This document shows positions 18,201 through 26,830 of a stretch of 64,000 nucleotides of DNA, piece after piece; within the stretch, counting starts at the first letter, position 1; every line of letters starts with the position of its first letter. The translations under genes were made by a program, and so were the position numbers. Below the pieces are notes generated by a model. It saw nothing but the letters and a program-made list of their open reading frames with translations. It was not told the origin of the DNA and made no database searches. The stretch comes from a bacterium. GTDB lineage: Bacteria > Gemmatimonadota > Gemmatimonadetes > Longimicrobiales > RSA9. The stretch spans positions 1 to 64,000 of the forward strand of contig QGVH01000002.1 in NCBI GenBank assembly GCA_003242735.1. The letters run 5' to 3'.

Positions 18201-19337
18201 GTGAAGGCGACGGTCTACCACGGCCCGGCGGACCTCCGGGTCGAGCACAAGAAGGACCCGGAGATCGAGCACCCGTTCGACGTCATCTTGCGGGTCACCA
18301 CGGCCGCCCTGTGCGGCTCGGACCTGCACCTGTACCGCGGGCTGATCCCGGACACGCGCGTCGGCACGACGTTCGGCCACGAGTTCGTCGGCATCGTGGA
18401 GGAGGTCGGGCCCGGCGTGCGCAAGCTGCGCCGCGGCGACCGCGTGGTGGTGCCGTTCCCGATCGCCTGCGGCTCGTGCTTCTACTGCCGGCGCGACCTG
18501 TTCGCGCAGTGCGAGAACACCAACCCGAACAGCGAGCTGACGTGCGGCGTGTTCGGGTACTCGCACACCACCGGCGGCTACGACGGCGGCCAGGCGGAGT
18601 ACGTGCGCGTTCCGTTCGCCGACGTCGGCCCCATGAAGCTCCCGGACGAGGTCTCGGACCTGGACGCCGTCATGCTCGCGGACGTCTTCCCCACCGGCTA
18701 TCAGGCGGCGGAGATGGGCGAGATCAAGCCGGGCGAGACGGTGGCGATCTTCGGCCTGGGGCCGGTCGGGCTCTTCGCGGCGAAGTCCGCCTGGCTCATG
18801 GGCGCGGGGCGCGTGATCGGGGTGGACCACGTGCCGGACCGGCTCGAGTTCGCGCGGCAGTGGGCGTGCTCGGACGTGCTGGACTTCCGCGACGTGGACG
18901 TCGTCGCCGCGCTGAAGGAGATGACCGGCGGCCGCGGCCCCGACGTCTGCATCGACGCGGTGGGCCTCGAGGCGGACGGCTCCGCGCTGCACGAGTTCCT
19001 CGGCCGCGTGCTGATGCTGCAGGCCGGCGCCGCGAACGTGATCGGCTACTGCATCGACGCGGTCCGCAAGGGCGGCAACGTGGTGCTGATCGGCGTGTAC
19101 GGCCCGCCGTGGAACCTGGTGCCGATCGGCACGGCGATGAACAAGAACCTCACGCTGCGGATGGGGCAGTGCAACGTGCACCGCTACCTGCCGCACCTGC
19201 TCGAGCACGTGCAGGCGGGGCGTGTGAAGCCGAGCGACATCGTGACGCACCGTTTCTCGCTGGACGACGCTCCGCACGCGTATCGCCTGTTCGCGGGGAA
19301 GCTCGACGGCTGCAGGAAGGCGGTGTTCGAGATGTGA
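18201..19337 (+). CDS. Zinc-dependent alcohol dehydrogenase family protein
   Basis: A 378-aa medium-chain dehydrogenase starting at GTG behind GGGAGGAGG. Catalytic-zinc ligands are visible in ALCGSDLH and FGHEFVG. The structural-zinc lobe is present as CGSCFYCRRDLFAQC. The Rossmann NAD(P) site reads GLGPVGLFAAKSA. The insert between the zinc lobe and the nucleotide-binding domain, and the late AVRKGGNVVLIGVYG, resemble the glutathione-independent formaldehyde dehydrogenase/threonine dehydrogenase-like branch. Substrate is not deducible. The gene has no clear functional link to its neighbours. Confidence 0.88.
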   Translation: MKATVYHGPADLRVEHKKDPEIEHPFDVILRVTTAALCGSDLHLYRGLIPDTRVGTTFGHEFVGIVEEVGPGVRKLRRGDRVVVPFPIACGSCFYCRRDLFAQCENTNPNSELTCGVFGYSHTTGGYDGGQAEYVRVPFADVGPMKLPDEVSDLDAVMLADVFPTGYQAAEMGEIKPGETVAIFGLGPVGLFAAKSAWLMGAGRVIGVDHVPDRLEFARQWACSDVLDFRDVDVVAALKEMTGGRGPDVCIDAVGLEADGSALHEFLGRVLMLQAGAANVIGYCIDAVRKGGNVVLIGVYGPPWNLVPIGTAMNKNLTLRMGQCNVHRYLPHLLEHVQAGRVKPSDIVTHRFSLDDAPHAYRLFAGKLDGCRKAVFEM

Positions 19338-19397
19338 GATCCAGGGCCGGGGTCGAGGGCCTTGTTTCCCACCACCTCTCGCCCCAGCATCCCTCAC

Positions 19398-19688
19398 ATG
19401 AACCTGCGTATCGAACAACGAGGCGATACGGTCCGCATCCCGGTGCGGGCGCAGCCGCGGGCGTCACGGAGCGAGATCGCGGGCGAGCACGACGGGGCGC
19501 TGCGGGTGCGGCTCGCCGCACCGCCCGTCGAGGGCGCGGCCAACGAAGAGCTGGTGCGGTTGCTCGCGCGCGTGCTGGACGTGCCCCGCAGCGCGGTGCG
19601 CATCGCGGCCGGCGAGCGCGGCCGCACCAAGGTGGTGGAGGTGGACGGCGTGGACGCCGAAACGGTCCTCCGCGCGCTCTCGCGTTGA
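19398..19688 (+). CDS. DUF167 (YggU) family protein
   Basis: A 96-aa protein starting at the ATG at 19398; an upstream ATG in frame adds 12 residues without family resemblance. It shows the compact DUF167 pattern: RIPVRAQPRASRSEI, GALRVRLAAPPVEGAANEEL and GRTKVVEVDG. The family is small, conserved and of unknown biochemical role, often found next to cell-division or pyrroline-5-carboxylate reductase genes; here it precedes a phosphatase-superfamily enzyme by 38 bases. Confidence 0.85.
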   Translation: MNLRIEQRGDTVRIPVRAQPRASRSEIAGEHDGALRVRLAAPPVEGAANEELVRLLARVLDVPRSAVRIAAGERGRTKVVEVDGVDAETVLRALSR

Positions 19689-19726
19689 CGCGCGCGTTGC
19701 CGCGGCACGAGGAGCGGGGCGCCGGC

Positions 19727-20812
19727 ATGGCGCGGCGACGCGCGCTGTTCGTGTTCATCGACGGCGTGGGCCTCGGGCCGGCGGACCCGGAGGTCAACCC
19801 GCTCGCGCGCGCGGAGCTCCCCGCGTTCGCGGCGCTGCTGGACGGGCGCGCGCCGGTGCTCGATGCGGCGCCGTACCACGGCCGTGCGGCGAGTCTGGTC
19901 GGGCTGGACGCGACCCTCGGCGTGCCCGGCCTGCCGCAGAGCGGGACCGGGCAGGCCGCGCTGCTCACGGGCCGTAACGCGGCGGCGCTGTTCGGCCGCC
20001 ACTTCGGTCCCTGGACGCCGACGGCGCTCCGGCCGCTCGTCGAGCGCGAGAGCATCCTCGCCCGCGCCCGCGCGGCGGGCCTCGCCGTGGCGTTCGCGAA
20101 CGCGTACCCCGAGGAGCTGGTCGAGGCGATCGACGCGGCGATGGCGAGCGCCGGCGAGGAGGCGGAAGAGCCACTCGTCGCCGGCGCGGCCGGCGGGGGC
20201 GGCGGAGAGCACGAACCCGCCGCCGCGGCCGGCGCGCCGGGAGAAGCCGCGAACCCCGGCCGTGCGCGGCGGCGGCCGCGGCCGCGCTTGCCTCTGCCGG
20301 CCCGCATCGCCCCGCCGCTCGCCGCGCGCGCGGCAGGGCTGCTGACGCGTCACACCGCCGCGCTCATGCGAGGCGACGCCATCGCCAGCGAGATCACGAA
20401 CGACGCGTGGCGAGAGCGGCTCGGCCGGCTGGAGCTGCCCGTGATCACCGCGGCCGGGGCGGGGCGCAACCTCGCCCGCATCGCCGCGGCCCACGACCTC
20501 ACCTTCTTCGCGCACTACGCGACCGACACGGCCGGCCACCGCGGCGGCATGGCCGCGGCGCTCGCCGCGCTCCAGCGCGTGGACGCGTTCCTCGCCGGCA
20601 TCCTGGAGGCGCTGCCGGGCGACACGCTGCTCCTCATCGCCAGCGACCACGGCAACCTGGAGGACACCCGGACCGGCCACACGCGCAACCCCGCGCTGTG
20701 CGTGGTGGCGGGGCCGGGGCACCAACGGGTGGCGGCGCGGCTGCACGCGCTCACGGACGTGGCGCCGGCGCTGCTCCGATGGCTGGGCGTGGAGGGGCGG
20801 GGTTCCGCCTGA
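19727..20812 (+). CDS. Alkaline-phosphatase-superfamily metalloenzyme (phosphoglycerate-mutase-like)
   Basis: A 361-aa protein with the metal-binding signatures of the superfamily: LFVFIDGVGLG (Asp12), PQSGTGQAALLTG near residue 70 holding the Ser/Thr nucleophile position, HYATDTAGH, and ASDHGNLED. It resembles bisphosphoglycerate-independent mutase and phosphopentomutase but lacks the large inserted domain of the former. About 50 residues from roughly 143 to 195 are low-complexity Gly/Ala/Pro/Arg sequence, which looks like an expansion in a loop. It may act as a phosphatase or mutase; substrate unknown. It ends about 100 bp from the convergent crcB gene. Confidence 0.75.
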   Translation: MARRRALFVFIDGVGLGPADPEVNPLARAELPAFAALLDGRAPVLDAAPYHGRAASLVGLDATLGVPGLPQSGTGQAALLTGRNAAALFGRHFGPWTPTALRPLVERESILARARAAGLAVAFANAYPEELVEAIDAAMASAGEEAEEPLVAGAAGGGGGEHEPAAAAGAPGEAANPGRARRRPRPRLPLPARIAPPLAARAAGLLTRHTAALMRGDAIASEITNDAWRERLGRLELPVITAAGAGRNLARIAAAHDLTFFAHYATDTAGHRGGMAAALAALQRVDAFLAGILEALPGDTLLLIASDHGNLEDTRTGHTRNPALCVVAGPGHQRVAARLHALTDVAPALLRWLGVEGRGSA

Positions 20813-20911
20813 CCCGTTGGCCCTCTGCCCCAGCCAGGCGCCGCGGGGAGAACCGGAAGTCGTGCGGGACGCGCTCGGACGCCGCCCCCGAGCTCGGAGC
20901 CGTTCTGTGGC

Positions 20912-21295
20912 CTATCCGGCCGGCGGTAACAGCCGCTCGCCGATGTAGAGTCCGCTGCCAGCGGCCAGGAGGCCGATCGCCAGGCTTCCGAGCGTGTACG
21001 CCGCCGCGCGCGCCCAGGCACCTTCCTGGAGCAGCATGATGGCCTCGTAGGTGAACGTGCTGAACGTGGTGAAGGCGCCGAGGAGCCCGGTCGTGACGAA
21101 TGCGCGCAGTTCCGGGGCGGCGTGGGTGGTGTTGAGGCAGTGGAGAGAGAGGCCGATCAGTAGGGAGCCCGTGGCGTTGATGGCGAAGGTGCCCCAGGGG
21201 AAGCCGGGTCCGGCCCAGGAGTGGATCCAGCTCCCGAGGACGTAACGGGCCACGGCGCCGAGGGCGCCACCCAAGGCGATGTAGAGGGCGAACAC
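20912..21295 (-). CDS. crcB: Fluoride ion exporter CrcB/Fluc
   Basis: A 127-aa four-helix membrane protein beginning at GTG behind AAGAGGAG. It has the conserved CrcB motifs GGALGAVARYVLG, GTFAINATGS and TGLLGAFTTFSTFTYE, the last including the pore-lining Phe/Thr/Ser positions. Fluc channels work as dual-topology dimers that let fluoride leave the cell. A fluoride riboswitch with its own terminator and promoter lies directly upstream, so expression should rise when fluoride enters. It is a single-gene unit. Confidence 0.95.
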   Translation of the reverse strand: MFALYIALGGALGAVARYVLGSWIHSWAGPGFPWGTFAINATGSLLIGLSLHCLNTTHAAPELRAFVTTGLLGAFTTFSTFTYEAIMLLQEGAWARAAAYTLGSLAIGLLAAGSGLYIGERLLPPAG

Positions 21296-21336
21296 CGTGC
21301 TCCTCTTGCTCCGGATCGCGACTGCTCGTGTTGAAG

Positions 21337-21374
21337 AAAAAAACTCCCGCCGGGCCGGACCCGGGGGGAGGAGT
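21337..21374 (-). terminator. Rho-independent terminator of the fluoride riboswitch
   Basis: On the minus strand ACTCC and a GC-rich inner stem (CCGGG with CCCGG) pair back to GGAGT, followed at once by a run of seven T. The 5' arm shares the ACTCC bases with the 3' end of the aptamer, so aptamer folding and termination exclude each other. Confidence 0.85.
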
Positions 21375-21420
21375 CATCAGCGGCCGCGGGGCCGCGGTTT
21401 CGGCGAACTCCATCGCCAAG
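21343..21420 (-). promoter_or_regulatory. Fluoride riboswitch (crcB motif)
   Basis: On the minus strand the leader reads GGCGATGGAGTTCGCC (from 21417 leftward), then GAAAC, a short CGCGG-type stem, and GCTGATGACTCCT, which is the conserved order of the fluoride-sensing crcB RNA. The 3' part runs into the terminator at 21337-21374. The known mechanism is that fluoride-Mg2+ binding stabilises the aptamer, sequesters the ACTCC arm and lets transcription reach crcB. Position and all conserved blocks fit. Confidence 0.92.
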
Positions 21421-21424
21421 ACTG

Positions 21425-21460
21425 TGGCACTACAATAACGGCTACGCCGAAGCACGACAA
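21425..21460 (-). promoter_or_regulatory. Sigma-70-type promoter of the crcB unit
   Basis: On the minus strand a -35 TTGTCG (21460-21455) and a -10 TATTGT (21437-21432) are separated by exactly 17 bases, placing transcription start a few bases before the riboswitch. No competing element was seen. Confidence 0.7.
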
Positions 21461-21689
21461 GGTCGGGTGGCACCGGCGCCTCCGCGCCGATCCCCGGACT
21501 GTGCGCGGAAAGACCTCCGGGGGCGGGCCTCCGCACCAAGAGGTGGATCATGGCGCAGCGGATCCAACCTCTCGCGGCTCCTCGGCTCCTCCTCATCGCG
21601 GCAACATACGCCGCGAACGGCCCGCCCCGGCACGGTAAACGTTGGCGTACCAGGTCTCTAGGCGGCCGCCGCAATCAAAGCAGGCGGTC

Positions 21690-22454
21690 TCACACCTCTC
21701 GCCTCCCCAGCGACAGCGCCGCGAGCACCCACAACACGACCCCGTACCCGACCACGTACGCGAACGCGTCCCACGGGATCGGCTCGAGCGCGCCGAACGC
21801 ACTCTCGAGCGCGAAGAACGCGGCCTGCGGAGGCAGGAGGAACGTCACGAGGTCGCGGGTGCCGGGCGGGATCATCAGCAGGTCCGCGCGGCGCAGCGCG
21901 TCCCACACCAGCGCGAGGAGCGCGAGCAGCAGCGCGATCCACGCGTCGCCACGGGTCCACACGGACAGCAGCGTGACGAGCCCGCCGTACACGATCACGT
22001 AGGCGAGGATCAGCACGAAGGTGGCGGGGCCGGCCCACGTGCCGAGCATGATCAGGTCGAAGACCGGCATGAGGACGGCGGACACCGCGAACGCCACGGC
22101 TGCCAGGAGCGCGGCGCGCGCCGCGTAGATGCGGTGCAACGACGTCGGCCGCACACCGTAGACGCGGGCGTAGCCCTCGGCACGGTCGTGGCTGATCACG
22201 CCGGCCAGCATGACCAGCGTGGCGATGAGCGGGTAGCGGCCCAGCACCCAGCCGAGGAGCAGCAGCGCGGAGACGAGCGGGTAGCCGCCCACGATGAACA
22301 GCCGATCCATTTCGATCTGTCCGCCCTCGCCCCGGCTCACCAGCAGCCGCGCGGTGATGGCGGCGGCGAGGAACACGGCCGCGAACGCGAGCAGCGCGAG
22401 CACGCGACGTCGGCGCGCCCGCAGCGCCAGGGCGGCGAGGGCCAGCGCGCTCAC
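21690..22454 (-). CDS. ABC transporter permease (ABC-2-like)
   Basis: A 254-aa membrane protein with about six hydrophobic segments and a large polar stretch after the second (SRGEGGQIEMDR). A GVISHDRAEGYARVYGVRPTSLHRIYAAR segment between membrane spans is typical of ABC-2 type permeases. The GTG start overlaps the ATPase stop by four bases (GTGA), so the two are co-translated and form one transporter. Direction is probably export, as for most two-gene ABC-2 systems; cargo unknown. Confidence 0.75.
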   Translation of the reverse strand: MSALALAALALRARRRRVLALLAFAAVFLAAAITARLLVSRGEGGQIEMDRLFIVGGYPLVSALLLLGWVLGRYPLIATLVMLAGVISHDRAEGYARVYGVRPTSLHRIYAARAALLAAVAFAVSAVLMPVFDLIMLGTWAGPATFVLILAYVIVYGGLVTLLSVWTRGDAWIALLLALLALVWDALRRADLLMIPPGTRDLVTFLLPPQAAFFALESAFGALEPIPWDAFAYVVGYGVVLWVLAALSLGRREV

Positions 22455-23386
22455 GAGTCCACCTCCGCGCTGAGCTCGCGACGCACGCGCGCCTCGAGCG
22501 GCTCGCGCAGCGGCTGCACCGAGACGACGACGGCGCCCGCCTCCAGCAGCGCGGCGAGCCGCCGGCTCAGCTCGGCGGCGTCCGCGACGGCGATGCGGTA
22601 GGCGGAGCCGGCGTCGCCCTCGATCGCCTCCGCGCCGGGGAAGACCTCCGCGAGCTCCGGCACCGGCGCAGCGAGTTCCAGCCGGTACAGCGTGGCGCCA
22701 CCCGCCTCAGCTTCCGGGGATGTCTCCAGCATGCTGCGCACGCGGCCTCGCTCGAGCAGCACCACGCGCGAGGCGAGCCGCTCGACTTCGGCCAGGTCGT
22801 GGCTCGCGATGAGGACCGTGCGGCCGGCGTCGCGCAGCTCCGCGACGATGGAGCGGAAGCGCACCCGCCACAGCGGATCGAGCCCTTCCGTCGGCTCGTC
22901 GAGGACGACCAGCTCGCGCTCCGCGAGCAGCGCCTGCGCGAGGCCCAGCCGCTGGTTGAGCCCGCGGGACAGCGTCCGCACCTCCCGGTCCGCGTGGGAG
23001 GCGAGGCCGAGGCGCTCGATCAGCTCGTCCGCGCGCCGGGCCGCGACGTCACGCCTCAGGCCTTCCAGCCGGGCCAGCGCGCGCAGCGCCGTGCGCACCC
23101 GCCACTCGCCCGGTAGGCGGAACCGTTCCGGCAGGTACGCTGCGCCGTGGCGCCGCACGTAGCGCCGCGGCTCCAGCCCGCGGATGCGGACCGACCCCGT
23201 CGTCGCGTGGATGAACCCCAGCAGCAGCGCGAACAGCGTGCTCTTGCCGGCGCCGTTCGGGCCGACCACCCCCCACACGCCGCCCGCGGGAATCTCGAGC
23301 GACACGCCGGCCAGCGCCTCCACGACCGGCTTGCCGGGGCGACCTGGCACACCGAACCTCTTGCTGACCTCTCTGAACTCGATCAC
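22451..23386 (-). CDS. ABC transporter ATP-binding protein
   Basis: A 311-aa ATPase read from a GTG at 23386 (VIEFREVSKRFG), because the longer open frame upstream has no family content. Walker A is GPNGAGKST, the signature is LSRGLNQRLGLAQAL, Walker B is LVVLDEPTEGLDP and the switch His is in IASHDLAEVERLA. The C-terminal 90 residues form the extra domain seen in ABC-2 exporter ATPases. It pairs with the permease encoded immediately downstream. Confidence 0.88.
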   Translation of the reverse strand: MIEFREVSKRFGVPGRPGKPVVEALAGVSLEIPAGGVWGVVGPNGAGKSTLFALLLGFIHATTGSVRIRGLEPRRYVRRHGAAYLPERFRLPGEWRVRTALRALARLEGLRRDVAARRADELIERLGLASHADREVRTLSRGLNQRLGLAQALLAERELVVLDEPTEGLDPLWRVRFRSIVAELRDAGRTVLIASHDLAEVERLASRVVLLERGRVRSMLETSPEAEAGGATLYRLELAAPVPELAEVFPGAEAIEGDAGSAYRIAVADAAELSRRLAALLEAGAVVVSVQPLREPLEARVRRELSAEVDS

Positions 23387-23432
23387 GTCCTCACTCCCAC
23401 GGCATGCTTCCTGCCACGGGGCGCGGGCACCC

Positions 23433-24209
23433 ATGCAGCTGCTCTTCCCGGTCGGCCGGCGGTCCGCCATTCCCGTGTCCCGGGGCCCCGTGCGCAGCGC
23501 TTTCCTCCGCGTGCTGCGGCTGGTGGAACAGTACGTCGGCGGGTTCTACACCAAGGTCGTGCTCTCGATACTCCTCGCCTTCCTCGTGGGCATCGCGGCC
23601 GTCGTGCTCTTCGTGTTCATGGGCGACGTCGTCGCCGCAGGCGCGACGCGCGAGCTCGACGAAGCGGTCCTGCGCTGGGCGGCCCGGCGCCGCACGCCGG
23701 CGCTCGACGATGCGATGCTCGAGATCACCGCGCTCGGCAGCACGCTCGTGCTCGCCATCATCGCCGGGACGGCCGCCGTGTTCCTCTGGCTCACGCGGCA
23801 CCGCTTCTCCGTCTACATCCTCACCCTGTCGTTCGTCGCGGCCAATGTGCTGAACCTCGTGCTCAAGGTGCTCTACGATCGGCCTCGGCCCGACGCGGTG
23901 CCGACGATCGTCACGTCGGAGTCTCCCGCGTTCCCCTCGGGCCACGCGCTCTCCGCGTTCGCCATCTACGGCACCCTCGCCTACCTGGTGGCGCGGCTCG
24001 AGCCAACGCCACGGCTCCGGGCGGCGACGTGGGTCGTCGCCGCCCTCATCATCCTCGCGGTCGGCGCCAGCCGTGTCTACCTGGGCGTCCACTACCCGTC
24101 CGACGTCATCGCCGGCTTCGCCATCGCCCTCGCCTGGATCGCGTTCACCTCCGCCGCCGTCACGGCGGTGACGTATTTCGTGGGGCGGCAACGTCGCTCG
24201 CCGCAGTAA
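23433..24209 (+). CDS. PAP2-family membrane phosphatase
   Basis: A 258-aa membrane protein. The phosphatase motifs are in order: KVLYDRPRP, then SPAFPSGHALSAF, then GASRVYLGVHYPSDV, which supply the Arg/Lys, Ser-Gly-His and Arg-His catalytic groups. Five to six membrane segments surround them. Such enzymes dephosphorylate undecaprenyl diphosphate or phosphatidyl phosphates on the outer face of the membrane. The ATG at 23433 has a weak ribosome site; a start about 15 codons later is possible. It is divergent from the ABC genes with only about 45 bp between. Confidence 0.85.
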   Translation: MQLLFPVGRRSAIPVSRGPVRSAFLRVLRLVEQYVGGFYTKVVLSILLAFLVGIAAVVLFVFMGDVVAAGATRELDEAVLRWAARRRTPALDDAMLEITALGSTLVLAIIAGTAAVFLWLTRHRFSVYILTLSFVAANVLNLVLKVLYDRPRPDAVPTIVTSESPAFPSGHALSAFAIYGTLAYLVARLEPTPRLRAATWVVAALIILAVGASRVYLGVHYPSDVIAGFAIALAWIAFTSAAVTAVTYFVGRQRRSPQ

Positions 24210-24937
24210 GCGGAAGCCGGGCCAGGGCGAGTGCCCCGCCGCTGCCGCGCCGCCGCCCGAGCGGGGGCGGGGGAATGAGGCTTCGGCAGCCCCAACGTCA
24301 CCTTCGGCACGCCCTTCGTCACCGAGACCGACGAACAGGGGCGCATAGCGACCCTTTCGTCGCTCTCGCGCCTCGCGAGGGAGCGAGTGTGACGTTGTCG
24401 CGTCGCACGGCGCTGCGCGCCGCGGACGCCGACACCCCGCGAACGTCCCCGCCCGCAGTTGCCCCCGCAGTTCCCCCACCCGGCTGGCGGCGGTGAGGTA
24501 GGGAGGACTCCCCGGTGGGAGCGCGGCGTGGAGGGGGCCCCCCGCCCTCGCCCGTAGTTGAGGGAGCCGTTGTGGAAGGATGCCTCCGCCCTCACCCGCA
24601 GTTCAGCGGAGGAGACCGGAGGCGTCCCTTCCAACCATTCCCTTGCCCCGCCGGTTCTCGGATCGTGGGTGCGGCGGGCGGCTCGCGCCGCCCGGAGAGG
24701 CGTGTGCCGCCGGCGCAGGGGCCGGAAGCGCACGTTCCGTCCTCTCGGAATGTCGGCAGGGGCGTGTGCCGCTGGCGTCGGGGCCGGACGCCTTTGGTGA
24801 CAGCCGCCGCACGGCGAAGGCGCGGCGCGCGGCGGGCGAGGGCGGCGGACGCCGGCCGGCGTTCTGCGCCGCGCGATGAGCCCGCGGCCGCGCCGTCGTC
24901 GCCACACGATCCATTCGAACCCAGACCACCCGCAGCC
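24210..24937. other. 728-bp gene-free interval with short direct repeats
   Basis: No frame shows a recognisable protein. Two imperfect copies of a roughly 30-base unit (both starting GGCGTGTGCCGC and both containing GGGGCCGGA) lie 62 bp apart at 24699 and 24761. The short motif CCCGCAGTT or CCCGTAGTT recurs at several places between 24450 and 24610. It may be decayed coding DNA. No promoter for the downstream ATPase gene was clear. Confidence 0.4.
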
Positions 24938-26830
24938 ATGGCAGGACCGGCGCCCCGGGTGCTCGGCCAGCTCCTCCTCGCCGCCGGCGTGGTGGACGCG
25001 GCGGAACTGGCGGCCGCGCTGGAGGAGCAGCGCCGTACGCGGGAGCGGCTGGGCGCGGTGCTGGTCCGGCGAGGACTGGATGCGCGGCACGTGGCGCGCG
25101 CGCTCGCCCGGCAGCTCCGGCTGGCGTACGCAGAGCCGCCGCTCGTGCCGGAGCCCGGCGCGCTCGCGGTCGTGGACCGGGCGCTGGCCGTCCGGCTGCG
25201 CGTGCTGCCCCTCGCCGCGAACGGCCGCACGCTGCGCGTCGCCATGGCGGACCCGCTGGACACCGCCGCGGTGGACGACCTCCAGTTCCAGACCGGACGG
25301 CGCGTGGAGCCGGTGGTGACCACGCCGCACGCGGTGGTCGAGGCGCTGGCCGCTGCGTACGGCGTGCTGCTCCCCGAGACGGACGCGGGCGATGCGACGC
25401 GCGTGGAGGACGGCGACGGGAACGCGTACCACGGCGCCGTCGTCGCCGCAGACGATGACGAGACCGGCGCGCTCGTGCGGGCGAGCGAGGCGCCGCCGAT
25501 CGTGGCGCTGGTGGAGGAGCTGCTCCAGCGCACGGTCGCTGCACGGGCGAGCGACCTCCACGTCGAGCCCGTGGCCAGCGGCCTGCGCGTGCGCGCGCGT
25601 GTGGACGGCGTTCTGCGCGAGATCGCAGCGCTGCCCCAGGAGGTGGCGCTCGCCGTCATCTCCCGCTTCAAGATCATCGCGGGTCTGGACATCTCGGTGA
25701 AGCGGAGGCCGCAGGACGGCCGGGCGGCGCTCCGCGTGGACGGCCGCGAGCTGGGGCTGCGGGTCTCCACGCTCCCCACCGAGAACGGCGAGAAGGTCGT
25801 GGTGCGCGTGCTGGACTCGCGCGATGCCGGCCGCGACCTGGATGACCTGGGCTTCGACCCGGCGCTGCGTGCGCGGTTCCTGCGGCTGCTCGAGCGCGGT
25901 CACGGCGTAATCCTCGTCACCGGCCCCACGGGCAGCGGGAAGACGACGACGCTCTACGCCGCCCTCGGCGCGCTGGACCGCGAGCGGCTCAACATCGTCA
26001 CGCTCGAGGATCCGGTCGAGTACCGCCTGCCGGGGCTGACGCAGGTGCAGGTGAACCCGCGTGCGGGCCTCACGTTCGCCGCCGCGCTGCGCGCCGTGCT
26101 GCGCCAGGACCCGGACGTGGTGATGGTCGGCGAGATGCGCGACCGCGAGACCGTGGAGGTCGGCATGGCCGCCGCGCTCACCGGCCACCTCGTGCTCTCC
26201 ACCCTGCACACCAACGACGCGCCCGGTGCGATCGCGCGCCTCGCCGAGATGGGCGCGCCCGCGTACCTGGTGGCCGGCGGACTGATCGGCGTGCTGGCGC
26301 AGCGGCTCGCTCGCAGGCTGTGCACCCGCTGCCGTGAGCCGTACGACGCCGACCCCGCCGCGCTCACGGAGCTCGGGTTGCCTCCGCGGCCCGTCCGCCT
26401 CCACCGCGCACGCGGCTGCGCACACTGCGACGGCACCGGCTACCGCGGGCGGGTGGGCATCTACGAGCTGCTCGTCGTGGACGCGCGGGTGCGCGAGCTC
26501 ATCCTCGCCCGTGCCGGCGCGGACCTCGTGCGCGACGCGGCGCGCGCCGCCGGAATGGAGACGCTGGCGCAGGACGCGTGGCGCAAGGTCCGGGCGGGCC
26601 TCACCTCCCTCGATGGAGTGCGTCCCCTCCTCACCCTCCTCGCCGACGAAGCGCCGCTGTGCCCCGCATGCGGGCACCCCGTCGCGGCGGAGTTCCGCCA
26701 CTGCGTGGGCTGCGGCCGGCCGCTGCGGACCTACTGCGCCTGCGGCGCCGCGCTGGCCGCCTCCTGGCGCTGCTGTCCGGCCTGCGGCGCCTCGCGCGTT
26801 GATGGTTCGGCCACGCAAGGTCCGGATTGA
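24938..26830 (+). CDS. PilB/GspE-type secretion ATPase with C-terminal zinc ribbons
   Basis: A 630-aa protein. The N-terminal MshEN module carries RLGAVLVRRGLDARHVARAL and resembles c-di-GMP-binding MshE/PilB domains. The ATPase core has ASDLHVEPV, Walker A GPTGSGKTTT at 329-338, VTLEDPVEYRLPG, Walker B DPDVVMVGEMRDRETV and STLHTNDAPGA. The family's tetracysteine zinc site is present (CTRCREPY with CAHCDGTGYRGR). Unusually, the last 65 residues hold several further Cys pairs (CPACGHPV, CVGCGRPL, CACGA, CCPACGA) that look like two added zinc ribbons. It probably powers type IV pilus extension or a type II-like system. The ATG at 24938 is the best start, though the frame is open upstream. Confidence 0.85.
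   Translation: MAGPAPRVLGQLLLAAGVVDAAELAAALEEQRRTRERLGAVLVRRGLDARHVARALARQLRLAYAEPPLVPEPGALAVVDRALAVRLRVLPLAANGRTLRVAMADPLDTAAVDDLQFQTGRRVEPVVTTPHAVVEALAAAYGVLLPETDAGDATRVEDGDGNAYHGAVVAADDDETGALVRASEAPPIVALVEELLQRTVAARASDLHVEPVASGLRVRARVDGVLREIAALPQEVALAVISRFKIIAGLDISVKRRPQDGRAALRVDGRELGLRVSTLPTENGEKVVVRVLDSRDAGRDLDDLGFDPALRARFLRLLERGHGVILVTGPTGSGKTTTLYAALGALDRERLNIVTLEDPVEYRLPGLTQVQVNPRAGLTFAAALRAVLRQDPDVVMVGEMRDRETVEVGMAAALTGHLVLSTLHTNDAPGAIARLAEMGAPAYLVAGGLIGVLAQRLARRLCTRCREPYDADPAALTELGLPPRPVRLHRARGCAHCDGTGYRGRVGIYELLVVDARVRELILARAGADLVRDAARAAGMETLAQDAWRKVRAGLTSLDGVRPLLTLLADEAPLCPACGHPVAAEFRHCVGCGRPLRTYCACGAALAASWRCCPACGASRVDGSATQGPD

Noticed and set aside
18185-20812. An 875-residue open frame on the plus strand
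   Set aside because: Only its end (from 19727) is a real gene. The first part lies out of frame across the alcohol dehydrogenase and DUF167 genes and is a product of high GC content.
24092-26818. A 908-residue open frame on the minus strand
   Set aside because: It lies opposite the secretion ATPase, whose Walker motifs are complete on the plus strand.
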